A stretch of DNA of 47,132 bases from an uncultured Lachnospiraceae bacterium (GCA_947086895.1 CAMUAR010000028.1:1-47132); one strand, 5' to 3'; positions 26,347 to 33,689 are shown, numbered from the stretch's first letter. Notes: generated by a model from the sequence alone, not told the origin. Numbers and translations: made by a program.

Positions 26347-26760
26347 ATGGAAATTTATGAACGCATCAAAATACTTCGAAAAAATCACTTAAAATTGACA
26401 CAGAAAAATTTTGGAATCCGTCTGGGTGTCAGCCGTGACACAATCGGCAATATTGAATTAAACAGACTTGTCCGCCTAGATCAGAAATTATCACTGATAA
26501 AATTAATCTGCAAAGAATTTTTTGTAAATGAAGATTGGCTTTTAAACGGCAATGAACCTATATTTGTTGAAGCAAACACATTTAGTCTTGATGAATTTGT
26601 GAAACAGCACGGCGGAACAGACTTGGAATTACAAATTGTAAAAACTTATTTTGACTTAGAACCCAATACACGAAGAATACTGATTGACCATTTCAAAAAA
26701 GATCTTGTCACTGCAATTTTTGAAAATCCAGAATTGGTTATTTCGGACATAACAAAGTAA
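26347..26760 (+). CDS. XRE-family HTH transcriptional regulator
   Basis: A 137-residue protein with an N-terminal helix-turn-helix (about 5-62). The recognition part is RLGVSRDTIGNIELNR, and EDWLLNGNEPIF follows the HTH as in phage-repressor-like regulators. The C-terminal about 60 residues are helical (KTYFDLEPNTRRILIDHF) and probably mediate dimerisation. The ATG at 26347 has a GGGG 10-15 bases upstream. It lies directly before the tandem rpn units on the same strand, so it is a candidate regulator of them, and the inverted repeat at 26196-26215 is a candidate target. Confidence 0.85.
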   Translation: MEIYERIKILRKNHLKLTQKNFGIRLGVSRDTIGNIELNRLVRLDQKLSLIKLICKEFFVNEDWLLNGNEPIFVEANTFSLDEFVKQHGGTDLELQIVKTYFDLEPNTRRILIDHFKKDLVTAIFENPELVISDITK

Positions 26761-26761
26761 T

Positions 26762-26891
26762 TGAAAATGGAATTTGATGTAAGTTTTATGGAATCAAACT
26801 GCCAAAACTTCCACAGGAACGAAAAGACGACAGCAGCGATATCCTGTTATGGGCAAAGTTTATCAACGCCGAACGAAAGGAGGAATTTGAC
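26762..26891 (+). pseudogene. Truncated 5' remnant of an rpn gene (unit A)
   Basis: This stretch matches codons of the full rpn gene from the KMEFHV region to the internal start. It carries a short insertion that breaks the frame between AATGGAATTT and CTGCCAAAA. The nuclease half is missing altogether. The segment just before the internal start, with AAAGGAGG at 26876-26883, is intact. Confidence 0.8.
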
Positions 26892-27248
26892 ATGATTGCT
26901 ACCAAAAATACTTATATTAAAAGTGCTTACAAAACTTTGCAAGTGATTCGTCAGGATGAAAAAAAGCGGTTGGCATACGAAGCGAGGGAAAAAGCACTCC
27001 GCGACTATAATCAGGGAATGCTGGAAGCAGAGTTGCGTGGTCGGGAGATTGGTCGAACAGAAGGTCAGGAAATTGGTCGGAAAGAAGGTCAGGAAATTGG
27101 TCGGAAAGAAGGCATTCAAGCGTTAATTTTAGACAATCTGGAAGAACAAGTCACCCAAGAAAGAATTCTCACAAAATTACAAAAACGTTTTAATCTAAAC
27201 GAAACAGAAGCAAAACATTACTATGAACAATATTCAAAATTAAAATAA
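26892..27248 (+). CDS. Stand-alone RpnS-like C-terminal protein (unit A, 3 repeats)
   Basis: A 118-residue protein equal to the C-terminal part of the full Rpn at 27291-28229. It begins MIATKNTYIKSAYKTL behind AAAGGAGG, eight bases before the ATG. Its first 50 residues are identical to the Rpn segment. Three 8-residue units (EIGRTEGQ, EIGRKEGQ, EIGRKEGI) follow at about 52-75, then the end shared with unit B (EEQVTQERILTKLQKRF). In Rpn systems the separately translated C-terminal domain has been reported to block the nuclease. This copy has no nuclease domain of its own, so it should act as an antitoxin only, or be a relic whose frame has stayed open. No signal peptide or membrane helix. Confidence 0.75.
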   Translation: MIATKNTYIKSAYKTLQVIRQDEKKRLAYEAREKALRDYNQGMLEAELRGREIGRTEGQEIGRKEGQEIGRKEGIQALILDNLEEQVTQERILTKLQKRFNLNETEAKHYYEQYSKLK

Positions 27249-27290
27249 GAACTCAATAATATCCCTTATCTACTAATTATGGAGGATACT

Positions 27291-28229
27291 ATGACAGAAT
27301 TTTTAATGAAACCCAAAATTGATTTTGCTTTTAAAGAAATCATGATGAACGAAACTGCCCGCATCGGTTTTCTTTCCGCTGTACTAAAACTGAATCCTAC
27401 AGAGATCAAAAAAACTCAAATTCTGAACACTTACCTTAGAAAAGAGCATGAGGACGATAAGCAGGGAATCCTAGATGTAAGAGTTTCTTTAAATAACAAT
27501 ATGGAAATTGATATTGAAATCCAATTATCCGAATTAAGAGTGTGGGCGGATCGTTCGTTGTTTTATCTATCCAAAATGTATGCGGAACAAATCAAGCCAG
27601 GGCAAACTTATGATGTTTTTAAAAAATGTGTGGGAATCAGTATTTTAAACTTTGATCTTTTCCCAAAGGAAACCGAATTTTATTCCTGTTTTCACATTCA
27701 GGAAGACACGCGCCATTTCCTGTATACTGACAAAATGGAATTTCATGTAATTGAGCTGCCAAAACTCCCACAGGAACTAAAAGACGACAGCAGCGATATC
27801 CTGTTATGGGCAAAGTTCATCAATGCAGAACGAAAGGAGGAATTTGACATGATTGCTACCAAAAATACTTATATTAAAAGTGCTTACAAAACTTTGCAAG
27901 TGATTCGTCAGGATGAAAAAAAGCGGTTGGCATACGAAGCGAGGGAAAAAGCACTCCGCGACTATAATCAGGGAATGCTGGAAGCAGAGTTGCGTGGTCG
28001 GGAGATTGGTCGAAAAGAAGGTCAGGAAATTGGTCGGAAAGAAGGTCAGAAAATTGGTCGGAAAGAAGGTCAGAAAATTGGTCGAAAAGAAGGCATTCAA
28101 GCGTTAATTTTAGACAATCTGGAAGAACAAGTCACCCAAGAAAGAATTCTCACAAAATTACAAAAACGTTTTAATCTAAACGAAACAGAAGCAAAACATT
28201 ACTATGAACAATATTCAAAATTAAAATAA
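27291..28229 (+). CDS. Rpn family recombination-promoting nuclease / PD-(D/E)XK protein
   Basis: A 312-residue full-length Rpn protein, previously often labelled putative transposase. Residues about 1-180 form the PD-(D/E)XK nuclease domain. Asp62 in GILDVRV and Glu76-x-Gln78 in IDIEIQ fit the catalytic pattern, after DFAFKEIMMN at the N-terminus. A helical hinge follows, and then four 8-residue repeats (about 238-269) with Gly every fourth residue. The ATG at 27291 lies five bases after GGAGG and is preferred to the ATG at 27279, which lies upstream of that site. Known Rpn proteins are DNA endonucleases, toxic when unchecked, and some protect against phage. An internal start at 27849 makes this a gene-within-gene locus. 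Confidence 0.88.
   Translation: MTEFLMKPKIDFAFKEIMMNETARIGFLSAVLKLNPTEIKKTQILNTYLRKEHEDDKQGILDVRVSLNNNMEIDIEIQLSELRVWADRSLFYLSKMYAEQIKPGQTYDVFKKCVGISILNFDLFPKETEFYSCFHIQEDTRHFLYTDKMEFHVIELPKLPQELKDDSSDILLWAKFINAERKEEFDMIATKNTYIKSAYKTLQVIRQDEKKRLAYEAREKALRDYNQGMLEAELRGREIGRKEGQEIGRKEGQKIGRKEGQKIGRKEGIQALILDNLEEQVTQERILTKLQKRFNLNETEAKHYYEQYSKLK
27849..28229 (+). CDS. Internal RpnS antitoxin-like protein encoded within rpn (unit B, 4 repeats)
   Basis: In frame with the full gene, Met187 is preceded by a full AAAGGAGG seven to eight bases upstream, a stronger ribosome site than most genes here have. Translation from it would give a 126-residue protein of repeats and C-terminal domain. The identical site is kept in both flanking units, where the nuclease part is lost, which supports real use. 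Work on Escherichia coli Rpn proteins established that such intragenic short products bind and inhibit the full-length nuclease. Here the internal start is seen directly; the inhibition is inferred from the family. Confidence 0.75.
   Translation: MIATKNTYIKSAYKTLQVIRQDEKKRLAYEAREKALRDYNQGMLEAELRGREIGRKEGQEIGRKEGQKIGRKEGQKIGRKEGIQALILDNLEEQVTQERILTKLQKRFNLNETEAKHYYEQYSKLK
28002..28097 (+). repeat. 24-bp coding tandem repeat in rpn (4 units; 3 in unit A, 2 in unit C)
   Basis: Four units of about GAAATTGGTCGGAAAGAAGG-TCAG encode EIGRKEGQ with minor changes (E/K at the first position). Unit A has three (27045-27116), and unit C about two diverged ones (28500-28547). The copy number differences point to slippage or recombination between repeats. 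The units are coding and contiguous, with no spacers. Confidence 0.85.
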
Positions 28230-28258
28230 GAACTCAATAATGTCTTATCTACTAGATT

Positions 28259-28346
28259 AAAGTTCCTACAAGAATGAAAAGACAACCGCAGCGATATCCT
28301 GTTATGGGCAAAGTTTATCAACGCCGAACGAAAGGAGGAATTTGAC
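28259..28346 (+). pseudogene. Truncated 5' remnant of an rpn gene (unit C)
   Basis: About 88 bases match the last codons of the nuclease half before the internal start (AAAGACA...GCAGCGATATCC region). Upstream homology stops abruptly near 28259. The AAAGGAGG at 28331-28338 is retained. Confidence 0.7.
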
Positions 28347-28676
28347 ATGATTGCTACCAAAAATACTTATATTAAAAGTGCTTACAAAACTTTGCAAGTG
28401 ATTCGTCAGGATGAAAAAAAGCGGTTGGCATACGAAGCGAGGGAAAAAGCACTCCGCGACTATAATCAGGGAATGCTGGAAGCAGAGTTGCGTGGTCGGG
28501 AGATTGATCGAAAAGAAGGTCAGGAAATTGGTCAGAAAGAAGGTCAGGCAACTGGCGAATACGAAAAAGCAATTCAAATTGCTAAAAATATGTTTGCAAT
28601 AGGACTTTCTGAAGATATGGTAACACAAGTTACTGGATTATCCTCAATACAAATTGAACTGCTTCTTCAAAAATAA
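28347..28676 (+). CDS. Stand-alone RpnS-like C-terminal protein (unit C, different C-terminus)
   Basis: A 109-residue protein that starts exactly as units A and B (MIATKNTYIKSAYKTL) behind AAAGGAGG. About 50 residues are identical, then come two diverged repeat units (EIDRKEGQ, EIGQKEGQ). After the repeats it switches to another ending, YEKAIQIAKNMFAIGLSEDM followed by VTQVTGLSSIQIELLLQ, the form often seen at the end of PDDEXK_2/Rpn proteins. So the dimerisation part is conserved while the C-terminal part has been exchanged. It has no nuclease domain of its own and could be an antitoxin against a different Rpn protein or a relic of a lost one. Confidence 0.72.
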   Translation: MIATKNTYIKSAYKTLQVIRQDEKKRLAYEAREKALRDYNQGMLEAELRGREIDRKEGQEIGQKEGQATGEYEKAIQIAKNMFAIGLSEDMVTQVTGLSSIQIELLLQK

Positions 28677-28678
28677 AA

Positions 28679-28700
28679 GTATTCCAACAAAATGGAATAC
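28679..28700 (+). terminator. Hairpin after the rpn cluster
   Basis: GTATTCCA and TGGAATAC form a perfect 8-base stem with a 6-base loop two bases past the unit C stop. No T-run follows, so it may protect the 3' end or terminate only weakly. Confidence 0.4.
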
Positions 28701-28712
28701 CTCTACCGTCAA

Positions 28713-28763
28713 TCCTTTGCAATGTAAGCCGGGATGCGAATGCATCCCGGCTTGAGGTAACTC
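28713..28763. repeat. 51-bp hairpin repeat, copy 1
   Basis: Identical over 51 bases to 33093-33143. Its core is a perfect 12-base inverted repeat (AAGCCGGGATGC / GCATCCCGGCTT) with loop GAAT, so it makes a very stable hairpin in either transcript. The flanks (TCCTTTGCAATGT and GAGGTAACTC) are also identical. The stem is far more GC-rich than its surroundings. Confidence 0.9.
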
Positions 28764-28775
28764 TCAATGTTTTTT

Positions 28776-28898
28776 CTAAGCAATTGGTTCCAAAGCATCC
28801 GATCCACTTTTATCAAAAATAAGTTTAATGATTCCATCCGCAAATCGATATTGCTCTGCTTTCTTAAGTACTTTGTCAATCTTTATTAAGCAATTCTT
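28776..28898 (-). pseudogene. Small C-terminal gene fragment
   Basis: On the minus strand a frame without a start codon encodes a peptide including KAEQYRFADGIIKLIFDKSG and ending LEPIA before TAG. The sequence looks protein-like but is cut off by TAA upstream, and no ATG, GTG or TTG is available in frame. It stands between the gene at 28918 and the 51-bp hairpin, the same position that the secreted-protein gene holds beside copy 2. I infer the tail of a lost gene, family unknown. Confidence 0.4.
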
Positions 28899-28917
28899 TT
28901 TAATATAAATTTATCTT

Positions 28918-29415
28918 TTAATTGCCTTTTAAAAATTTTAACTGTTTTTTACTAAAGTCAAAATATTGCCTCTGACCATCATAAAATACAAGTCGTGCCA
29001 AAGATACTTTAGAACGATCCTCACACTCCTCTTCGTATGCCTGTTTTAGTACTTTTATAATTTTATTTTCTGGGTTTCTGCACTCGGTCAATTTTTTAAA
29101 TGCATCGGAGATTCCTGCTGCCCATTCGCTTATTCCTCCATGAGAGCGGGACGAACATAGTGATTCAGCTAAAAATGGATAATCAATCACTGCCCAGACC
29201 AGTTCTTCCACACTCATCTCTGACAATATTTCTTCTGGTATCCGACATTTTGCTTTTTTTTGTATAACCCCCAAACAATCGTTAAAATCGGTTGGGTATA
29301 CATAACGTTCGATCTCACCTTCTTGCTGAGCGTTTCTCCACTGTACAAAGGCAAATACACCTGCAAACAGTACAAAAGCAAGGAAAATAATACGAATTCT
29401 TTTTTTGTTTTTCAT
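28918..29415 (-). CDS. Membrane-anchored or secreted hypothetical protein
   Basis: A 165-residue protein of unknown function. After MKNKKR a hydrophobic stretch (about 7-25, IIFLAFVLFAGVFAFV) acts as signal anchor or signal peptide without a clear cleavage site. The following part has CRIPEEILSEMSVEELVWAV and YPFLAES, a motif block that recurs in short secreted proteins of gut Firmicutes (a Met-Ser-x-Glu-x-Leu-Val pattern). There are two Cys pairs, possibly disulphides. The ATG at 29415 has AAAGGATGG upstream and a good promoter (29473-29501) drives it alone. Confidence 0.62.
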   Translation of the reverse strand: MKNKKRIRIIFLAFVLFAGVFAFVQWRNAQQEGEIERYVYPTDFNDCLGVIQKKAKCRIPEEILSEMSVEELVWAVIDYPFLAESLCSSRSHGGISEWAAGISDAFKKLTECRNPENKIIKVLKQAYEEECEDRSKVSLARLVFYDGQRQYFDFSKKQLKFLKGN

Positions 29416-29472
29416 GATATACCCATCCTTTCCCGATTATATTTATCTGCGCCATACTGAGATTTCACTTAT

Positions 29473-29501
29473 ATTATAAAGAAATTTTATCTTTATAGCA
29501 A
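29473..29501 (-). promoter_or_regulatory. Promoter of the gene at 28918-29415
   Basis: On the minus strand TTGCTA (29501-29496), a 17-base spacer and TATAAT (29478-29473), 58 bases before the start codon. The region is duplicated at 26140-26168. Confidence 0.65.
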
Positions 29502-29664
29502 TATTTATTTTACAAAAATATTAAAACAGAATTATTCCTATAAAAATACAGATACTTTAACGCTGTAATTAACTTTTTGAAAATTACTGTAAAATATAAT
29601 AAAACCAAATACACTTTTCAAAAAAAACATATTATTTATTTCTAGTTTTCAAGGCAATTATTTT

Positions 29665-32199
29665 TTATTGTGCCTTACATAATCCAGTTTGATATCTTCG
29701 CCTTGTAATAAAAAATGCATTTAGCATTAACAATACCGCAGCGGCTATAATTACAATCAGAAAAATTCCTCCAATCTGCCCAAGCGTAATTCCATAATAT
29801 AAATAAACATTTTTCATAAATGTAAACACTGCAATATAATGCAGAATCGCGCTGATTAATACTGCACTGGTAAATGGAAGTATTTGCTCTAACATCTGAA
29901 TGAAAAAGGCTTTGCGACGGTCAAGCCCAAGAATCCGGTAAGTATCATAAGTTTTTTGTCTTGCAATAAAATCCACTTTTCCCATTATATTAATTGCACA
30001 AGCACACATTAAAATCACCACAACTGCGCAGGAAAGACATGTTATATACTGAATTACCAAAGAATCTTTTGCTGCACTGCTCTCGCTGACATTATCCTGA
30101 AAATGAATATCATAGCGCCACGCCATTTTCTGAAGACTCTCTCCTAACTGCTGAAGTCGGCCTTTATAACCATCGATCCCATAAGTAGTTCCGACGTACA
30201 TACTTGTACCTTTACAGTAATCCTCATAAATATGCTCTGGTATATAAAAGAACAGATCAAGAGCTGAAAACTCATCTGTATATGCTTTGGGAATAGAATC
30301 AATAATATTTAGCTTAAAAGTTATTGCATCTTCTTCATAAGGATAAAACTCAATTTCTTTCATATACTTTGCAATATTTTTTCCTACATCAACAACTTTC
30401 CGAGTATCCTCAAAGCGGGTTACCGCATAAACAATACAGTTATCTCCACGGATAAATTCCTCATAAGGGGGCATTTTCCCCTGATTTAGTTCATTTAATT
30501 GCTGATAGGTTTCTTCACCAACAAAAACCAATGTTACTCCATCTTCATATTGATGATCTTCTGAAAATGTTCCTGTCATTAGATGATTTGCAATAATCGG
30601 CTTTATGTATTCTGCAACTTCCTCTGGAATATATTCTTCTGGAATACTGATCTTTCGAACGCCAAACGATTCCCTTCGAATCAATTTCACATCAGGATTG
30701 TTTTTCAGTTCTTCATCAACTTCATGATAAAATCCTTTTGCAGAAAAATAAAAATCATTGCTTGCGCTTCTGGTGATCTGTTCTCCAATTCGATAAGCGC
30801 AAGAAAAAATAGCCAGAAATACTGGTACTGCAATCAACACCACACAAGACACCAACACCTGAATCCATGATTTTATACGCATTGCACGATTGTTGGTGCC
30901 TGCTAATTCAAGCAAATCTTTTACTTCTGGTTGGTTTATTCTTTTCTTTTGCTTTTTTGTTTCTCTGCGCTCTGGAATCTGTGCCAGTAACAGCTTACAT
31001 ACAATAAATAAGAGTACAACAATCAAAAATATCAATGCAAAAACTGTAAAACGAAGATCCGGCGTATAAATTCCCGTTCGAAAATAACTATTTCTAAGAT
31101 TTGACAATAGCGAAGTGCGTATCAACAACACAAAAACACCATATAAACCAAATGATAATAAAAAACCAGCAACTACAACAATCAAATTTGCTAGAGGATA
31201 TAAAATACAAAGTTGACTATGACTTGCTCCAACACTATCAAACAGACAAATCTGCCTTTTATCTTCCACAATACTTTGATATTGATTTGCCGCTGCAATA
31301 CATAATCCAATTACAACTAACAATCCTTCAAACAGATACAATCCTAACCGAATGGAATGCAGGTAATCAGAATGTTCCACCACATTAAGAGCGCCAGCAA
31401 GAGCAGTATTTATCTGAACTTCAAGCACTCCATCTTCAGATAATTTTTGACGGATTGTTTCCAAATTTTTAACAGTCGGTTCTTTTAGTTTATAATAAAT
31501 TATCATTTCTTCTTCTGGATATTGATCCGCTTTTTCAAGTCCCACATATCCATAAAGTACAAATTTATCTGTCGTATAATCAGGATAATCTAAAAAACCA
31601 CAAATTGTATATTCTTGCTCTCCTATTTTTTCAAAACTTTCGTTTCCCGAAACCTGCCCCTGCGTATAAACACCTGCTTCTGTTTTTCTTCTTCCATACT
31701 CCAATGTTAGTTTATCGCCAATCTGAAGCGTTCCCTTTGTAGCAGAACGGTCTCCAACTCTTATCGTTTCTGGCACAACAATCTCTTGTTCCGATTGTGG
31801 CCAACGCCCCTCAGCTAAATAATAAGGCAACACATTTTCTTTTTCCTCTGTAATCCCGTATACAGCAAGATAATAATCTGTAATAAATTCTTTCAAATAG
31901 CCATGCACTTGATCTTTTGACACAGACTCCAACCGTAAACAGTACGTAGAAGAATGAAACCCTGATATCGTAAGCCCTTCCATTCCTTTTGCAAAGCGCG
32001 TATAGTCTGCTCCGTCAATCCGAGCGCACACATCCCAGTTTCCCTGCGCACTGTATGCATTTTCCAACTGTGCTCTGCAGTAACCCTGATACATTGTATC
32101 CACCGCCATAAGAAAAAACATACATGCTGCAATCCCAATCATCAATATAATGTATTTTTTCTTTTTTCCACACAGCATCGCTAAAAGCAAACGTTTCAT
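29665..32199 (-). CDS. ABC transporter permease, FtsX/MacB-like
   Basis: An 844-residue membrane protein with about eight membrane helices: one near 17-36, four between about 285 and 470, and three between about 710 and 825. Two FtsX-type units enclose large extracellular parts at about 40-280 and 475-705. The final helices with RQKTYDTYRILGLDRRKAF are typical of FtsX-family permeases. The layout resembles exporters or sensor transporters for peptides rather than importers. The ATG at 32199 has GAGGA upstream. The ATPase gene lies 224 bases upstream on the same strand, with an attenuator-like hairpin between them. Confidence 0.86.
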   Translation of the reverse strand: MKRLLLAMLCGKKKKYIILMIGIAACMFFLMAVDTMYQGYCRAQLENAYSAQGNWDVCARIDGADYTRFAKGMEGLTISGFHSSTYCLRLESVSKDQVHGYLKEFITDYYLAVYGITEEKENVLPYYLAEGRWPQSEQEIVVPETIRVGDRSATKGTLQIGDKLTLEYGRRKTEAGVYTQGQVSGNESFEKIGEQEYTICGFLDYPDYTTDKFVLYGYVGLEKADQYPEEEMIIYYKLKEPTVKNLETIRQKLSEDGVLEVQINTALAGALNVVEHSDYLHSIRLGLYLFEGLLVVIGLCIAAANQYQSIVEDKRQICLFDSVGASHSQLCILYPLANLIVVVAGFLLSFGLYGVFVLLIRTSLLSNLRNSYFRTGIYTPDLRFTVFALIFLIVVLLFIVCKLLLAQIPERRETKKQKKRINQPEVKDLLELAGTNNRAMRIKSWIQVLVSCVVLIAVPVFLAIFSCAYRIGEQITRSASNDFYFSAKGFYHEVDEELKNNPDVKLIRRESFGVRKISIPEEYIPEEVAEYIKPIIANHLMTGTFSEDHQYEDGVTLVFVGEETYQQLNELNQGKMPPYEEFIRGDNCIVYAVTRFEDTRKVVDVGKNIAKYMKEIEFYPYEEDAITFKLNIIDSIPKAYTDEFSALDLFFYIPEHIYEDYCKGTSMYVGTTYGIDGYKGRLQQLGESLQKMAWRYDIHFQDNVSESSAAKDSLVIQYITCLSCAVVVILMCACAINIMGKVDFIARQKTYDTYRILGLDRRKAFFIQMLEQILPFTSAVLISAILHYIAVFTFMKNVYLYYGITLGQIGGIFLIVIIAAAVLLMLNAFFITRRRYQTGLCKAQ

Positions 32200-32345
32200 T
32201 GTTTTTCCTCCATATTTAAGGTTTCTTACAATTTTTGTTCTTTTTCTATTGGTTTTCTAAATTTTATTAAATATACTATAAATGAATAAATGCAAAATAT
32301 TACACAATAATTTCAGCAATATACGAATAATGCAAGGAAACTATA

Positions 32346-32375
32346 GAAAAAGTCTTTATCACAAAGACAAAACTT
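32346..32375 (-). terminator. Attenuator-like hairpin between ATPase and permease genes
   Basis: On the minus strand GTCTTT-GTGAT-AAAGAC is followed by TTTTTCT. It could terminate part of the transcripts after the ATPase gene. The stem is short and AT-rich. The rest of 32200-32423 is AT-rich with no gene. Confidence 0.4.
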
Positions 32376-32423
32376 GATTATTTATAGAACTATATAAATG
32401 TTTTTGGAATTAAACTTTGATTT

Positions 32424-33083
32424 TTACACTATTTTACCATCACGCATCGTTACAATACGATCAGCATACTGCGCCATATCTTTATCATGTGTTACCATCA
32501 CAACCGTCTGCTGATACGCATCTACACAAAGGCGCAGCATACTCATAACGCGCGCCGCATTTTCATTGTCCAAATTTCCCGTCGGCTCATCTGCCAAAAT
32601 CACTTTCGGCTGAATCAGCAAAGCACGCGCAATTGCTGCACGCTGTTTTTCTCCGCCGGAAAGCTGCGCCGGATATTTTTCAATTAAACTGCCAATTCCA
32701 AGATCCTCCACTATCCGTTCAAAATAACTTCGATCATACTTTCGTTTATCAAATAAAAACGGAAGAATAATATTATTTTCTATGGTCAATTCTTCCACCA
32801 GATTGTAATTTTGAAAAATCACTGCGACTGTTCTTCTTTTACAGATTGCCAATTCCCGCTCTCCAAATTCATGGATCATTTTTCCATCCAGTTCGTATGT
32901 ACCAGAATCGGGTAAAAGAATTGTCGCCATAATATTAATCAAGGTGGTTTTTCCGCAGCCGCTCTTTCCCATAATTGCAACAAACTCTTTTTGATCAATT
33001 GCAAAATCTACGCCTTTTAGCGCCTGCACTGCATTTTCTCCACTGCCGTATTGTTTTACAATATCTTTTAAAGAAATCAGCAT
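32424..33083 (-). CDS. ABC transporter ATP-binding protein, MacB/LolD-like
   Basis: A 219-residue ATPase that powers the FtsX-type permease encoded downstream. Walker A is GKSGCGKTT (about 38-46), the Q-loop is FQNYNL, the signature is LSGGEKQR (about 141-148), Walker B is VILADEPTGNLD and the switch His is in VTHD. The length and the ADEPTGNLD form are typical of the MacB/LolD group. The ATG at 33083 follows AAAGGAGA, part of which belongs to the 51-bp hairpin repeat. It lies 60 bases after the secreted-protein gene, so the three genes form one transcription unit. Confidence 0.92.
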   Translation of the reverse strand: MLISLKDIVKQYGSGENAVQALKGVDFAIDQKEFVAIMGKSGCGKTTLINIMATILLPDSGTYELDGKMIHEFGERELAICKRRTVAVIFQNYNLVEELTIENNIILPFLFDKRKYDRSYFERIVEDLGIGSLIEKYPAQLSGGEKQRAAIARALLIQPKVILADEPTGNLDNENAARVMSMLRLCVDAYQQTVVMVTHDKDMAQYADRIVTMRDGKIV

Positions 33084-33092
33084 AATGATATC

Positions 33093-33143
33093 TCCTTTGC
33101 AATGTAAGCCGGGATGCGAATGCATCCCGGCTTGAGGTAACTC
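33093..33143. repeat. 51-bp hairpin repeat, copy 2
   Basis: Identical to 28713-28763. It fills the gap between the stop codon of the secreted-protein gene (33144) and the ATPase gene, and its end (AAAGGA on the minus strand) forms the first part of the ATPase ribosome site. A hairpin at this point would separate the expression of the secreted protein from that of the transporter, by mRNA processing or by blocking exonucleases. No T-run follows, so it is not a normal terminator. Confidence 0.9.
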
Positions 33144-33572
33144 CTAACGATAATCCCATGACTCAAAATCCGCTGTATAACTTTCAACTGCTGTACTTAT
33201 TGTTTTAGCTTTTAACCAGATTTTCTGCCCTTTATATGTGTCTAATGATATAAACTGTCCTAAATATATTGATGAGTTCTCATCACTTAATGTCCAAGGC
33301 GTACTATCTACAGCACCTGCCGTTCCATCCTGACTACGTGTCATTAACTGAACGCTTCCATAAATTGTTACATCACCAAGTTCGACATAACTACACTGAT
33401 CTGAGGTAGTCTTTGTTGCCTCTGCTACACTAACAATAGGTGCTCTCCATGCTGGTATACTTTTCACACCAATCCCGCTCAATACTCCTGCTGATGCTGC
33501 TGAAACGCTTGAAAACATACCCGCTAAAGCCATTGTTGTCGCAGCAAGTTTTACTTTTAATCCAAGTTTCAT
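33144..33572 (-). CDS. Small secreted protein in front of an ABC exporter
   Basis: A 142-residue protein with a clear signal peptide: MKLGLKVK, hydrophobic LAATTMALAGMF, then SSVSAASAG as the probable cleavage region (about 24-28). The mature part of about 115 residues looks beta-rich with many Ser, Thr and Tyr (YVELGDVTIYGSVQLMTRS, YKGQKIWLKAKTI) and a single Cys. I do not recognise the family. Position in front of the ATPase and FtsX-type permease genes recalls operons for secreted bacteriocin-like proteins and their dedicated transporters, but sequence similarity to a known bacteriocin is not evident. The ATG at 33572 has AAAGGGG upstream. Upstream lies the 40-bp palindrome at 33743-33782. 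Confidence 0.68.
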   Translation of the reverse strand: MKLGLKVKLAATTMALAGMFSSVSAASAGVLSGIGVKSIPAWRAPIVSVAEATKTTSDQCSYVELGDVTIYGSVQLMTRSQDGTAGAVDSTPWTLSDENSSIYLGQFISLDTYKGQKIWLKAKTISTAVESYTADFESWDYR

Positions 33573-33689
33573 TTTTTCCCCTTTCCACCGCCTTCTTTGG
33601 CAGTTTAGCGTTTCCACAAAAGCCCTTGTCTTTTACTTCTACAAAGGCACTGCTTTATGGAAGCATTTGTTGTTTTTTTGAGATCCCAA

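Noticed and set aside
28002..28097. Short regular repeats resembling a CRISPR array
   Set aside because: The 24-bp units are contiguous without spacers and keep the rpn reading frame; no cas genes are present.
26892..28676. Tandem rpn units as an insertion sequence
   Set aside because: The family is sometimes labelled transposase, but no terminal inverted repeats or target duplications bound the units, and the architecture fits the Rpn toxin-antitoxin type.
33144..33572. Secreted protein as a lactococcin 972-type bacteriocin
   Set aside because: The operon context is similar, but the mature sequence lacks the Trp/Tyr pattern of that family, so the name would be unsupported.
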